A stretch of DNA of 64,000 nucleotides from Brachionus manjavacas (GCA_019054805.1 JAHQIY010000001.1:6338501-6402500); one strand, 5' to 3'. Positions 21,729 through 34,938 are shown, counted from the stretch's first letter. A program made the numbers and translations. Notes: generated from the letters alone by a model not told the origin.

Positions 21729-24700
21729 TTAATCGGCGGATTCATGTGCTGAAACCGCTTTATAGCGAATTAATTCCGAGTCTTGAGCCATTCCTGGCTG
21801 AATGGCGCCTGACTGTGGTGAATTGTACGAACGTACAGTTGCTTTCATTTGAGAAACCATTTGGTGAAAAAAACTCTGATTTCCGAACAATTTTGAAGAC
21901 AAAATCGGAGTATTCATGTTATAATTGGTCATTTTAACTTGGTTATTGGCTTGTTTATGACCTTCACTTAGTTCACTTGGCAAATCGACCAAACTTGAAT
22001 CGTCTATTACTTCTTTGTACTGGAAGTAATAGGCTGTCCACAATTGTAAGCTTGGCATCGAAGTAGAGCACTCGACAACACCGTCGAATTCAATGTACGA
22101 GCTATTTTTGAATTCGTTCTTATAACTGTTTATATAAGACCACAACGATACTGTTTTATTCCGTACATCCTAAAATTCAAATCATCACTTTTTTAAAATA
22201 TTTTAAAAACAAAAAAAAATTAATTTTAATTTGTAGTATCATATTATTTGAGATTAATTACAGAAAATTCAAAAAAAATTTGTTTTGAGGGTAAAAAAAT
22301 TTTAAAGGTCGATTAAAATCAACACAACAAAATTTGAATAAAAATCCAGAATTTTTTATTCTTTTAAATAATAAAATTAAAAAACACAAACTATTAAGAT
22401 TATAAATTAATTAAAACTTAATTAAATAGAAATCCAAAATTTAAAAATTATTGACACTTTTTCTTAAATAATAAAAACTTTTTAATACAAAGTACTCAAA
22501 TTTTTTATTTTTGATTCTTTTTAAATGATGTAGAAATTAAAAACGAAAATAATATTAAAAATTGCATGTAATGTTATGATTGCTACCTTATCATTTTTTT
22601 TTTATTTTTTAGAACTTATCAATAATTGAACATTTAATGATAATAATCTACGGCAAGCAAGCTTGCGGGGAAGGTCTACTAGGAGATCGCCTATGGTAGC
22701 ACATTGCGCTATAAAAGGAAAACTACAGAAATAAGAGAACTGATAAGATTATAGAGTCAAATAGACATTTTTGTTAACTATGTTATACAATTCATTAATT
22801 TGAAACATTTTATTTCTTTTTTAAATTTGTACATTTTAATTCTGTAATTTGAAATATTTATATATTTAAAAAAGAAACATTAGCTCGAGACAGATATTAA
22901 AATGTTTTTATTAAAATAAATTTTTTGATTTTTTATTTTAAAATTTAGGTACTTGGTCTTAGATTAGTTTTAAAAAAGTTAATAAATTTTGGATTTTATT
23001 TAGTGTTTTTTTAATTTTTTGCTGTAAAATCTCAATAATAAGGAATTTTATTAAATTGTTGAGGTAAATATAAAAATTTGAGGTATTTTCTTTTTTTGGA
23101 GATTTTTGATTGTAAAAATTTTTGCCTTTTTTTATTTTTGAGATTGGCAAGAGTTTTACCCCTCGAGATTATGTTCATTTTCTTTGTTTTTCTTTTTACT
23201 TTTTCTTAAATGCCAGAATATACGGTATAGTTCCTAAACTTTTTGTACATTGACTTCATGTAATTATTAAAGTATTTATTAACTTGTGGACAACATCATT
23301 TGATATTAAATTATTGAAATTTTTGTATGCTGCTACCTATACTTGTATTTCTTTTTCATTTAAAACATTTTTAAAAATAATACTGATGGAAAGGACAGGT
23401 TCCTTATTAAGTATGAAGGTTCATTTGAAATATTCTAATAATAAAGACTTAACACTTAAGTTACAGAAAAAAGTTGAATTCTTGAAAAGTTGAAAGAAGA
23501 ATTTTTCGTAAATTCCTGATTACGAAAAATAAATTAAATTAGGCTAATTGACGTAAAATCTGCCAAATTTACTGTTTTTTACTATTGCGATTTTATTTGA
23601 AATAAGCGGATTTCTACTAAATTTAATAAAATTCTAGTACAAAAAATATTAATTTTAAAAAATGAGAAGTGCATTCTTTAATGATCTTAAAAATGTTTTC
23701 TGGTAACAAATATTTTAATCTTAAGTTTACCATCTCACCTAACCAATATTTAAAAAAAATTACACAAACAAAAATATTCTCGAATTAAAAGATCCAAATA
23801 TAGAACAAAAAGCTTACGTATTTGTCTCTTTCTAATTCATTGCTGTGCAAGAATGTGCCAAATTGGCACGTGTACATATTATTTACAATTGTGATTAAAA
23901 ATTTTTCATTGAACTCAAAAACTTTGCTATTCTGCTGCATCAATTGCCATACGCAATCAATGAATTGTAAAAATATGGGCGATCTATCCTGATTAGTATG
24001 GTCACTAGACCCATGTCCCATGCGAACTCCGAACCTGTGACCAAAGCTCAGCCACTCTTTTTCTATAAGAACCTCAAAGCCTCTAAGTGTTCTGTAATAT
24101 TTGTCCATCATTAGCATTGACAGCGAGGTCAGCTGAGCAGTACGGTCCCATCCATCCGAACAATGAACCAGTACACTAGAGTTGTACGAGTTGATATACT
24201 TAACCACTTTTAAAGCTCCGTTTAGAACGGAGCGGATGTGATTTAGCCATTTTGAATTTTCTAAATTTAGTAAAAAATTTTTGTCTTCATCTGTCTCTTG
24301 TCTGCTGCTGGCTTGATTTTGGACTTGACCAGAAGCATTGGACGAGAGTGTGTTGGTGGATAAAATTGAAGGTTGGTTTGACGCGTATTGGTTTACACTT
24401 GGCAAAGACATGTCGAATATTTTTCTGAGACTTTCGCGCATTACGTGAATGTTGTGAATGTTTAGGAAATTGATCTCGCAGTCTCTATAGTTATCTTCTG
24501 ATTCATGACCACCGCCTGTTGTTCTATTTGCATAAGCGTTTACAACTGGACGAGCATCCATTATGTACAATTTATCCAAAGAGTTTATGGTATTGAGTTT
24601 GAAAATTTTGAACAAATAATTTTCGTCTTTGTCGCTTCTTTTTTGAGTAATTCCGCATAGAGGCTGACTACTGCGTAACAGAGCAACGTGGTTCTTGCGG

Positions 24701-27700
24701 TTATCGAATTTTAGCCAGCTGAGAACTGGAATTCTGTGTTTAGATCTAAATTCGGCAATTTGTTTAAGCTCTTCGTCTTTGACACTGGTCGGGACTATCA
24801 GCAGTTTAGGATATGTGTCGCAAAGCTTAAAATCCTGGTTTACTGACGAAAAACGCCAATCGTTGGTTTTTGTGGTTATTCCGATGCGTTCGTACTCTTT
24901 TTTGCAGTCGTACACAAACCAGCCTGTTTCATCTGGAAATCGTTGTTTATAGCAAAATGCAAAAAAATTCTTAAAAATAAAAATTAAAAATTTTCTAATT
25001 GCTTTATTTGATTTTTTTCAAATGTTAGTCAATTACAATCTTAAATTTTTATCTGGTAATCAATTCTATAATTTTAATTGAATATTTTGAAAATGACAGA
25101 TAAGAATTTTTTGAAAATAACAGATAAAAACTAAATTTTTAGGCTAAAAATTTATTTTTAAATGACAAAAATAGAGGTTTCATATAAAAGTACTTAAAAT
25201 TTTTTTTTTATATAATAAAATAGCCTCAGTTGTTTTTGCTGCACAGTAAAAAAATTCAAATTAATATGTGTAGATATTTTGAAATAAAATCATTGACCCT
25301 GATCCGGTACATAAAAGAACATCTTAAAGTTTATAATCAAATTTCCAATGATAATGATAAAATAAGCTTTATCTATTAGTTTTAAAATTGTAACTAAATG
25401 CAAACTAAAAAGTAGCATGAAGATTTTAATGTTTAAAAAAAATCTAATTTAAAAATTTTGTTTCAAAAAAAAAGAGTTATTTTAAAAATGATTAATATTC
25501 AATTTTTGCTTGAGATTAAAATTTATAAATTATTTTCATTCAGATTTTTCGAAGGCTTTTATCATAGTTTTACACAGATTGTTAATTTTTAAACTCAAAG
25601 CTTAAGGTTTTAATGGATTAATAATTGACTGGATAGTAGATTTTCTTTCTAAAAGAAAGCAGAGAGTTTTTTTAGGTTCATCGATGTCTAAATAGTTGGA
25701 AGTTACAAAGGTCGGTCTAAGGACCGCTTATTTATTTGATATTTATTAATAATCTATCAAATATATGTAATAAATAAACGTGAGAAATATTTTTTTTTAA
25801 TTTATTTAAATAGTTTTAGGGAATATCCCAGGCAGCTCAGAATGGATCAGAGTCCTTCTTATCAGCCTAGCGATTGAATAAAAACATGAAAAATTAAAAA
25901 GATAAATGTCTAAGAATAAACAAGTGAAAATAAAAATTGACTAGATTTTGCGAAATAATGAAATAATTGCATATTTATCTTCGGATGTCCAAATTAAATT
26001 GATAAAATAAAATTGAACTTTCCAAAAAGTGTATAAAATTTTTGATTCGAATCTAGTGCAGTGGAAAAGTACTCCTTTAAGTCGCTGTTAAATTGCTGAT
26101 GCTCAATTCGTTTTTGGAGAAATCTGTGTAAATACATTACATTCTGATCTTGCAGCTAACGTGTCGAGTTTTAAATGCTGGTGAATTTTGGTTATTCTTG
26201 TCTTGATCGGAAAATAATCAATGTGCCTTAATATTTTTTTCTGTAGTTTTTGTAGATCAGAGCTTATTTTTTGTGTGGGGCATGAGATCGGAATAAAAGA
26301 GTAATCGAACTGGGAACGAATAAAGCTTTATGTGAGAATTATGCTGATGATACAAAAATATCATAAATTGTTAAACATGTAAAAGACAATATTTTACTTC
26401 AATGAGTTATAGATCATATTTCAAACTGGTCTCTCACCTGGTCTCTTGATTTAAACATCGTAAAATGCCTTGTAATGCAAATTGGTTCAAAAAATCTGAA
26501 CTATGATTTTACGATTTTTAATAAATATGGAACTACAAAACTATCTAAAAAGACTCTCGAAAAGAATTAAAGTATCAAATTCAAAATGACCTTAAATAGA
26601 CAAACCAAGTCCGGTACTGCACAAATCGTGCAAACCAAATGCTAGAAATGATAGCAAAGAATTTCAGATATCTAAATAAAGACTCTTTGAGAATATCTTG
26701 AAAATGAAATCGTTGAAGTAGAAAAAGTTCAGAGAAGAGCAACAAAAAAATCCATTTCCTTCGTTATTACGAATATGACAAAAGACTTTAGTTTTTAGAG
26801 TTAACTGATCTCAAAGTAAGAAGAATGAGGGATGATTTAATTCAGATCTGTAAAATCATAAATGGCTATGAAAGTGTTAAACTTATGGAATGAACTTTTC
26901 TCTCAATCAACTATATAATTTATGGTAAAAAGTTATGAAAATGAATGGTAAAAGAAAATGTCAAAAATTTTTAATACTAAAACTAAAAAAATATTTTTAA
27001 AGCTAAACTAGATAAATGGGTTAAAAAGAATTATTTACTGCTATAGCTTGTAAAAGCTTAACCCATTTTTTACTACTACTACTAATTGCTACTACTAAAA
27101 CCATAACCTTAGAATTATTTTATGCAGATTTAAAAATTAGACAAAATTTTAAATTAAGTTAATTTCCTAATTTAACATATAGGCAATGTATATAAATATT
27201 TTTGTAATCAAATGAATCAGGATTTGGGATCAAATTTTTACTCAAATTTATCATTAAAAAATTTTCTACGAAAATTAAACTTTTATCATCAAAAATTTTC
27301 TTTTGCAATAAATGAAAAATAAATCAACAAAATGATATTTTTGCATCAAATTTTTTTACTCTGAATCAAATTAAAAAATGATGTACCAAAAAAATTTTAA
27401 ATATTTTATGAGAATTTTTCTTCAAAAATTTACAAAGACTGCATAGGCTAGAATGCCAAATTCCAAAGAGAGCTCTCCAATGGACACGTCAAGAGCGACA
27501 TAAGATAAGACAACCAGCAGCAACATGGAGGTAAACAATCACGAAAATTTCGCTGAAATAGTAATGACATGAGAAGAATCAAGGGTAAAGATCGACTTAA
27601 ATGGAAATTAAAAGTAATGACCCTTTGCTCCACAAGGCGTGGATAATGAAAAAAAAAATCAATTATTGTCTTTACTAATAATGATATAATACTAAATAGC

Positions 27701-30469
27701 CGTTTCGTTAAAACCTGAAAGTTATCAGCTGATGTAAATGAAAATAGCTGATTAGATTATGGGAGCATTACATTTGATTGTCCAAGATATTCAAAAAGTT
27801 ATACATGCAAACATTGTATATATTGCAGATAGGAATAAATTTACTAAAATTCCTGATAATGCTAAGAAACTTGATGCTGGTGAAAAAAGAACTCATTGTA
27901 GACCTAATCTAGTCAATAAAGCTTTATTGAGATTGTTTTTTTTCAATACATTTTATTTTAATTGATTTTGATTAAAATATACATTTTATTTTGATGAAAC
28001 TTAGTTATAATAAATTTGGTGCTAAACTTTATTTTTGTTGATGATAAGTTTTGATTTTATTTATTCAAATTTTTGATCATAGGTTTTTGATATATGATGA
28101 TAACTATTAATTTTTAATAAGTCACATTAATTTTTATTAAAATAATAAAAAAATTTTAAAAAATTAATTTATTCAAAAAATGCACTTGTCTATCCGTCTT
28201 AAACAATTATTAGGCTTATAAATTAGGCTAAATAACGTAAAAAGCTGCATTCTTCCAAAAAGGTCCCAATTTAAGAAAAATGTACAATGGTTTTGTGAAT
28301 CTTAATGTTATTACTGTAAAGACGAATATCAAGCGAAAAAAATAATTCTAATTCAAAATTTTTATTAAAACTTAAATATATTATTCGATTTATAGTTTTG
28401 GTCTCGGAAAAAAAATTAAAAAACAAAAGTTGTTTTTTCGAACATAAATTGACAAAAAAATTTAAATAAATTTAAAGTATAAAAAGCATTGTATTTCAAA
28501 ATAGTAGCATTTTCTAACAGATCCGGGATAAAACTTTTTTTAATTACCGTCTATAACAAAGTCAAACCTGCCTGACTAAACAAAGCTTCTGGAAGACCTA
28601 GCAGAAATAGAAAACCAAATTTCTAATTTCATAATTTTTGAATCTAAATATGTGCTATTTTGTGTCAAAAATTTCAAAAATTAATTTTAAAAAGGCTTAA
28701 TTTTTGTAAGAACAATATTTGTCTCTGGAAATTTTTGCACAAATTAAAAAAAATTTTGCCACCTCCTAAAGCTAAATTTTCGTTCGTTATCCAACCCTAA
28801 TTTGACAGCTTAAAAATTTTGGATTTTGATCTCAAACTATTTGTCTAATCTTTTATTCCAATGTATTTTAACCTTTTTTATAAACTAATAATAATAATAA
28901 TAATAATAATAATATAAGCTACAGCAGGATAACTGCGGAGCAAGGCTAGACATAGCCTCGTTATGGTAGCTGTCTGGTTTTACATACAGTGTAATAATAA
29001 TAAAGTTTATGTAGATAATGTTTTGCGCTAAAAAAAATTAATTAATTAACTGATTATAAAATTTTACACTTCTCCATTTAGAGGTAAATTAATTAATAAT
29101 TATTAAAATACTTCTTCAAGTTCTAATATCAGCAAATAAATTTCAAAGTGGTTATTATTTTTTAGGGACTTTGGTGTGAATTGTTTAAGCCTTTTGAATG
29201 AAATTATATTTTTTTAACCATTTCGTAAAAAAATTAAAAATAAAATAATTTTATTTTTCAGATCAAAATCAAAGTCAGGATTGATTGGAACTTTTTTAAT
29301 ATTTTTTAAAATAAGTTCAATGGATTTTTAACGATTTTAAATGACTTGTCGCTACAATATTTAACTTAATGCTAAATTACGCAAAATAACTTAAGCATCT
29401 TGATTCTTTTTGAAAATTCAAATTTTAAAAATAACATGAAAATAAAATTTCATGGTCCTCTTAATTTTTGTTTGGTTTAAGTGTGACAAACGAATCGAAT
29501 AAAAATTCAAATACGTCAAATAAATTTGAAATTCATAATTACCAAATTATTACTAAGAGGGAATGCATATTTATGTAATAGATCATATATAACTTTTCTG
29601 GACTTGTCTTGTTTGTTTCGGGCACTAATGGCAAAAATAAGTTTTCGACCATTCTAAATTAATAATCTTAATCAAATGGTGTTTTTTTAGAATTTAAACT
29701 CACTTTGCAATAGATAAAAATTCCATAGAAATTGTTCTGCTTCGAGCTAAGATGTCCAATTTTTTCTATTCTATGCACAAGACCTAGTGGTAAGTCAATT
29801 ACCAAGTAATGACTGGTTCCCCTTAGAGCATTATTAAAATACTCCTTAAAAGAAAATAATTATTCCAAAATTGATAAATAGAATAATTTACATCGCTTCT
29901 GAAATAAAGTCTAAAATTCGTCAAACACAACTTTCCACTAACTCCTCTATTGTCAGGCAGCACGAATACAATGTCCGTACTGGTAACATTTGAGAATTCA
30001 CAAGTGCTGATTATTTTCTCTCCTTCGATCAGCTTTGGGATGATGTTTGGCGATTGTTTGGCCTTGGACACTGAACTGGTGATAATTTGAGAAGGTTGCA
30101 AAATTGGCGCATGCTCAGCTTCTTTGTGAGCATCACCTGAACCAGTACTGCTTATCTAAATTAAAAAAATAAAGGGAGAATTGAATTGGTGGTAAATTTT
30201 TATTTGAAGTTTACAGATAGATTTCTAAATTGATCTAGATCCGAATTTTGATGTGTGTTCAGAGAAGGAATAGAACCTAGCTTGGCGGTGCCAAGAGCTT
30301 TTTTGGCTGCCATGTCGGCTGCGTTTTCCAGCGAACTTTTATCGCTGGTTATGCTCAACACTTTTGTTTGCTGTAGATTCTGGGCGTTTATTCTGTTATT
30401 CAGATTTGTCTTCAAGTGAGTCCGAGTGGGTGCTTTGGGAACATCATCGTTCATTTCGTTTTGATTCAT
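21729..30469 (-). CDS. Myotubularin (MTM1/MTMR1/MTMR2-type PI 3-phosphatase)
   Basis: The enzyme removes the D3 phosphate of PI3P and PI(3,5)P2 on endosomes. Six exons, 30215-30469, 29892-30155, 29704-29844, 29543-29653, 23818-24969 and 21729-22169, make 787 residues; all five introns are phase 0. Residues 1-115 are polar and unstructured. A GRAM/PH domain runs from about 120 to 230 (LCLTNFRLYF, DLPLGLVHRIEKIG), followed by KYAFPLSNNL and FCYKQRFPDETGW. The phosphatase domain has CDTYP, HRIPVLSW, RPVVNAYAN and NIHVMRESLRK; the catalytic loop CSDGWDR is at 527-533 with both Cys and Arg present, so it should be active. WLSFGHRF and DRSPIFLQFIDCVWQ complete the core. A Ser/Asn/Gln-rich insert of about 45 residues precedes WLNHI. 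The tail after LQLWTAYYFQ shows no clear coiled coil or PDZ ligand. Intron 4 (24970-29542) holds LINE and MULE debris; intron 5 is 22170-23817. Confidence 0.95.
22620..22735 (-). repeat. LINE/SINE 3' end with AAT tail (in myotubularin intron 5)
   Basis: TAATGATAATAATC is followed by a GC-richer block (CGGCAAGCAAGCTTGCGGGG, then CTATGGTAGCACATTGCG). The arrangement, and GGTCTACTAGGAGATCGCCTATGGTAG, resembles the block at 28890-28985, so both are probably 3' ends of one retroelement family on the minus strand. Confidence 0.5.
25610..27095 (+). pseudogene. Degraded LINE (reverse transcriptase and 3' tail)
   Basis: Within myotubularin intron 4, in the opposite orientation, LINE pieces are readable in order: LIIDWIVDFLSKRKQRVFLG (about 25610-25670), YADDTKIS (about 26335), DLNIVKCLVMQIGSKN, EIVEVEKVQRRATKKS (about 26710) and a short ACTACTACTACT tail at about 27067. 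Stops and frameshifts are frequent, and 25690-26030 shows no LINE match by eye, perhaps an insertion or a lost part. Confidence 0.7.
27430..27650 (+). pseudogene. RTE-like LINE C-terminal end
   Basis: The plus strand reads RIPKRALQWTRQERHKIRQP followed by AATWR, and after several broken frames TLCSTRRG and stops. This is the usual ending of invertebrate endonuclease/reverse-transcriptase proteins (RxPKRAL, RGRPxxTWRR, ALCSTR). Only this end is preserved. Confidence 0.7.
27690..27965 (+). pseudogene. MULE transposase SWIM zinc-finger fragment
   Basis: One frame reads YGSITFDCPRYSKSYTCKH, with the CxnCxH spacing of a SWIM zinc finger. The next frame continues IVYIADRNKFTKIPDNAKKL, then GEKRTHCRPNLVNKALLR, which corresponds to the KRxRGRPxxxxKAL linker after SWIM in Mutator-like transposases. 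A frame change falls at the CAT-TGT junction (about 27812). The catalytic part is missing. Confidence 0.65.
28880..28995 (-). repeat. Retroelement 3' end with (AAT)n tail
   Basis: A run of nine AAT/TAA units (28886-28912) is followed by GCAGGATAACTGCGGAGCAAGG and AGACATAGCCTCGTTATGGTAGC. The order on the minus strand is body, then tail. It resembles 22620-22735. Confidence 0.55.
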
Positions 30470-30837
30470 CTAATTATGAATAGCTGAGAAAAGTGGCGAA
30501 ATGAAATGCAAATGAATCACGAAATAAGATAGCTAAAGAGTAAGAAAAAATCTGATTTTATCGTCAGAATAATTAATAAATGCTCATTATAATTATTTAT
30601 TGGTAGGAAATTTTATAATGAGGTTTGAAATTGTTGAAATATGCGAAGGGAAAATAAAGACAATTTTGTTCATGACTATATATCATTTGAATTAATTTAT
30701 TTATTGATTATTCGAGCTAATGAACAAATATTTTAGAATTTTTTTTATCGACATGACATTTAAATCATCTGTTAAATGTTGCTAAATTAAATTTAAGAAC
30801 AGTACAAAAATACCAGTCGGATATTAAGACTTGAATT

Positions 30838-31170
30838 AGTGGTAGTAGTAGTAAAAGTAAGAATAAAAACAACTGCGACTCGAATGACGAGTAAAGTCGT
30901 ATGGCTGTGGCAGTAGTCTTTGCTTTCACACCATTTTCTGTTCCATTAACCATATGTCAAGTTTTGCTTTGAATGAATTCAGCGAAACTGCTTCAACGAC
31001 TCTTTTTGAACAATTTTTGACAAGTTTTCCTTTAAGCATCTTAGTGTGGCCTCTCCGCAATTATTTCCTTCAGCACATATAATTCCACTTTCCAACCTGA
31101 TAGATTCTAGATTCTAGATAATTTTAAAAATTTGTACTAAATTTTTTTTTATATTTCAATGTGCCCAGAG
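30838..31170 (-). pseudogene. CR1-like LINE 3' end with (AGT)n tail
   Basis: AGTGGTAGTAGTAGT (plus strand) is the tail. Upstream on the minus strand the frame reads GKLVKNCSKRVVEAVSLNSF and then KAKLDIW, the typical last residues of CR1-type polymerases (NRVVxxWNxL...VNxFKxxLD). It lies just upstream of the myotubularin first exon. Confidence 0.65.
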
Positions 31171-31284
31171 CAGACATTAGTCTTTCATGCGAACATGGTG
31201 GACACACTCATTTATTTAAGAAATAAAAAAAGTAAAATTTTAATATAAATTGAATGTTTTGATTTATAAAATTTAATAGTTTAA

Positions 31285-32636
31285 TAAGTAAAATAAAATA
31301 AAATAAGAAGAAAGAAAAGAAGATAGAATGATGATTTAGTTTTATTTTAAGTTATTTTTTGTATTTTACATATTTAAGAAAATTATAGATGTAATCTATG
31401 TCAAATTTTGGAAAAATTTTAATAAACTCAATAAAGTGTAGATTTACATTATTAATTTTTCTTTGTCTAAATAGAGAAAAATTTAAATCTAGATCATTCA
31501 GTGTAAAAGAGTTGATAAATTTAGAAAAAGAAAGAAAATGTTAATTCACCAAAAGAATTAAATCCTAAACTTCTTGGTGTAAAAAATTTATTGCTGTTTC
31601 TTAAATTATGTGGTTTGTTAAAAGATTCATTTGTAATTAGTTGAGTTTTAAGTGGAAGAGGCGATTCTGGGTTCTTTAAAATCTTATAAGAAAAACAGCA
31701 AAGCTTAATGATCAGCCTATGTTGAAAACCGTATAGACCTAGAATTTCAAGATTATTATTAACTGTATTGAAATCATTAGAATAATTAACTTGGGCTTTG
31801 AAGTGAATCAATTTAAAAAGTGAAATATAATATGAGTTGGATAGAGATTGAATAGCTGGTTTGGAAAAATAGATGGCAAGTGATAAACAATAATCAAAGT
31901 GTGGCAAGATGAACGTTTTAAAGAATTGTATTTTGACTGGCTTTGAAAGAAAGAATAATTGCTTTATTGAATTTAGCTTTTTATTAATAGTAGCTTTTAG
32001 ATTGCTAACGTGACTATTAAAATTTAATTTATTATCTATTATAATACCTAAAAGCTTGAATTGAGGTACAACCTCAATTTTAAATGATTTAAAAGAAAAT
32101 GATGCTGGTACTTCTAGGTTTTTTGTTATGGATAATCATTATTTTAGTTTTATCCCAGTTAATATCAAGACGATTTAATGAGCACCATTTGTACAGTAGT
32201 TCTAAACAATTTTTGAAGTTTTCTGTTAAATCCTTTAGATTTGAACTGCAGAAAATGATAGTGGTATCATCAGCAAATATCTTACAGTTAATGTTATGAT
32301 TTTTAAGAAAAAAAGCTAGGTCATTTATGAAAATTAAGAAAAAGAGAGGACCTAACACACTTCCCTGTGGAACTCCAAGGTCTATTTTAGAGAATTTAGA
32401 AAGGGTGCCACCGAAAGAAACCGCTTGTTTTCTTCCAAAGAAATAATTTTTGAAAAGATCAAGAGCGTTTTCATTAAGCCCAATTCTCTTTAATTTGCAA
32501 AGTAAGAGATTTGGATCTACTAAGTCGAAAACCTTGCGGAAGTCAATAAACAAGAGAAGTGTAATAAATTTTTTATTGCGTGCTGCGTTAATTTATGAAA
32601 TAAGTTCATGTAAGGCTGTTTCACAAGAGTAAATCG
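31285..32636 (-). mobile_element. LINE, reverse transcriptase to 3' tail
   Basis: The reverse transcriptase is readable from SCETALHELIS (about 32630) through FIDFRKVFDLVDPNLLLCKL, GVPQGSVLGPLFFLIFINDL and the palm FADDTTIIF (in the frame 32089-32553) to LDINWDKTKIM. After a frameshift, the C-terminal part (31521-31907, MPHFDYCLSLAIYFSKPAIQ) follows, and the element ends in AAATAAAATAAAATAAG (31285-31303 region). One in-frame stop follows HELIS and FRKV replaces FRKA. The endonuclease and ORF1 are missing because the 5' side is cut at 32636. Confidence 0.85.
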
Positions 32637-33055
32637 CCTCTTTTTCTTCTAGTGACGTAAGTTTAATTCTACGCAATCTCTCTTCATACTCATGGTTTCT
32701 AAAGTATGGAATCATATTAGTTGCTCTACGTTGTACGTTTTCAAGTTCCTTTTTATCTGTTTCCAAGTATGGGTTCCAAACACTAGCTCCATATTCTATA
32801 AGAGGTCTAGCCAATGATGTGCAAAGTAACTTACATACATTGCTATCCAAAAATTAAAAAATTTTTCCAATCATTCCCAAAACTCTATTCGCTCTACCGG
32901 AAGAGTGGCTTACAAGAGCAACCAATTTTAGATTGTTTTGAAAAAAGACACCCAAATCCTTCTCTAATGACTCTGTTCCGTGTTCATTAAAAAATGTGTA
33001 GTCTAACTGATCATTTTTTGTCTCGACACAAACTGAATGGTCTCCTTTCATTGAT
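32636..33055 (-). pseudogene. CR1-like LINE fragment fused to the next LINE
   Basis: Two frames, 32854-33051 (KDLGVFFQNNLKL, then SGRANRVLGMIGKIF) and 32593-32850 (SLARPLIEYGASVWNPYLET, ENVQRRATNMI), give the thumb and C-terminal region of a CR1-like polymerase. At LTSLEEKEAIYS the reading runs without a break into CETALHELIS of a different LINE, so the two are fused in frame at about 32636. Confidence 0.8.
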
Positions 33056-33159
33056 AATCCTATAAATAAAATTTCAAAAAATAGTAATATAGGGAAATAA
33101 AATCAAAAGTTAATTTGGTTAAAATTGTATATATTTTTTTATTTTTTTTTCAAAAATCA

Positions 33160-33335
33160 AATTAAATATTGTGACCAGTCAAATTTTTTCTAAACATGAC
33201 TTAAATATTGTTCATAGAATTAAATTTTTTTTCTTAAATAAATTTTGAGACCAACTGGTCCATAAATTAAATGGTGATTTTTTTTCGATAAAATTTAAGA
33301 CCGGCTGGTCATGAAATTGATCAGCCCCCATTTTT
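33160..33335. repeat. GACCAGTC / GACCNNCTGGTC motif cluster
   Basis: Three spaced blocks, GTGACCAGTC, GACCAACTGGTCCATAAATT and GACCGGCTGGTCATGAAATT, occur within 170 bases and resemble one another. They may be a decayed small inverted-repeat element. Confidence 0.4.
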
Positions 33336-33544
33336 ATTTCCAATATACACAACTTTACATTTCGTTAAGCTTAAATCAGTAAATTTATTGCAAAAAAAAT
33401 TTTTTCTTTTTTTTAAAAAATTAAAATAGCGATAAAAAAATACTCAAAAAAAAGCAATACCATCAACATCAAACTGTGTTGCACCTTTTTATTGAAAATA
33501 AAATTTTTAATTTGTTTTTCTAATAAAGCAAAAAAAAATTCAAA

Positions 33545-34350
33545 TTCAATCTTTTTTAGTAGTAGTTTAGACTTAATAGAACCGGTCCATATTGCCTACA
33601 TGGATTTTTGTAAGGCTTTTGATAAAGTACCACTCAATAAACTTTTAAGCGAGCCTTGGTCATATGAGTGGCTCAAGGAATTTAATATGGCAAAAAGTGT
33701 TCGGGTTTTCACTTTGGTTCAAACGACCACAAGTGCGATTATTAAATGGGAAAAAAATAAAAAGTTGTTTGAGTCAAATCAAGAAAAAGACCTTGAAATA
33801 ATTTTTAAAAATATTTAAAAAGTTCAGCACATATTGCAGCAGTAGTTAAGAATGTTAGCCTAACTTTTTTTCCAATCAAATAAACGTTTAAACACCGCGA
33901 CATGCAAACAATGAAGAAGTTGTTTATCTCATTTTGAGTATGCTGTTTGTTATAGAAAGACATATCAAGTTTATAAAGTGTACAAAGAACAGCAACAAAC
34001 TGATTAGAAAATTAAGAAGCTTGCAGTGTGAGGATCACCTTAAACAGTTAAAATGTGCAACGCTTGAGGAGAGAAGATTAAAAGATGATAAAATAGAAAA
34101 ATTTTAAATTGTTAGAAATTTTAAGTGGGTTGAATGGCATTATCCCATGTCTTAAATGTCCCAACATTATGTAACAAGAGGTCATAAGTATTGATTTGAA
34201 AAAAAAATTGTAAGAAATTGTAATACGAAATTTAACTTTTTCACAAATCGAGTTGTAAATGTGTGGAAAAAACTTCTAAAAATAATAAACAACGTTAAAT
34301 GAATTAAAAACAAATTGAATAATTATTTTATGCTAAAAATAGACTCTACA
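33545..34350 (+). pseudogene. Degraded LINE
   Basis: PVHIAYMDFCKAFDKVPLNK (reverse transcriptase, about 33585-33650) is followed by QEKDLEIIF, HFEYAV (about 33935), RRLKDDKI, and near 34250 FFTNRVVNVWKKLLK. These are in the normal LINE order but in different frames, with the palm motif lost. Confidence 0.7.
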
Positions 34351-34938
34351 GATCCGGAGGATGACTAATCGCCATCTTCAATCCATAACCTAATCCAGTA
34401 GTGCTAAGATAACTGTTTTTATGTAAATTTACCAAATTTTACATAAAATTAAGTAAAAATAAAAATTTCCAATAATACAAATTGATTGTTAAGAATTTCA
34501 ATCAATTTGTATTATTAAATTAATAGACATTAGGTAAAATGTTAATTATTTTCATTAATTTATTTATTTAAAGAGAAATTAAAAAAGAATAAAACATTCT
34601 CAACTATCTATTATTTTATTAGCTATTGTAATTATTACGTATTTTTACGTAAAATTTGGCAAATTTACGCAAAAAACAGTTTTCGTAGCAGTACTCTATA
34701 TTTGTTTTATTAATAAATATAATTATTATTATTGATATTTTATTTTTTTCTTTTATTTTAATTTCAAAAAAGGAAACATTTTTTTTCAATCTGTACAATA
34801 TTTCACATTGTTTCGATACAGACAAACAAATAAATAAAATATTTAAGTCCTAAAACAAATAATTAAGTATTAAATGTCTCAACATTAACAAAATAAAACA
34901 TTCAGTATTAAATTAATTTCATTCCTAGTCAATTTTTT

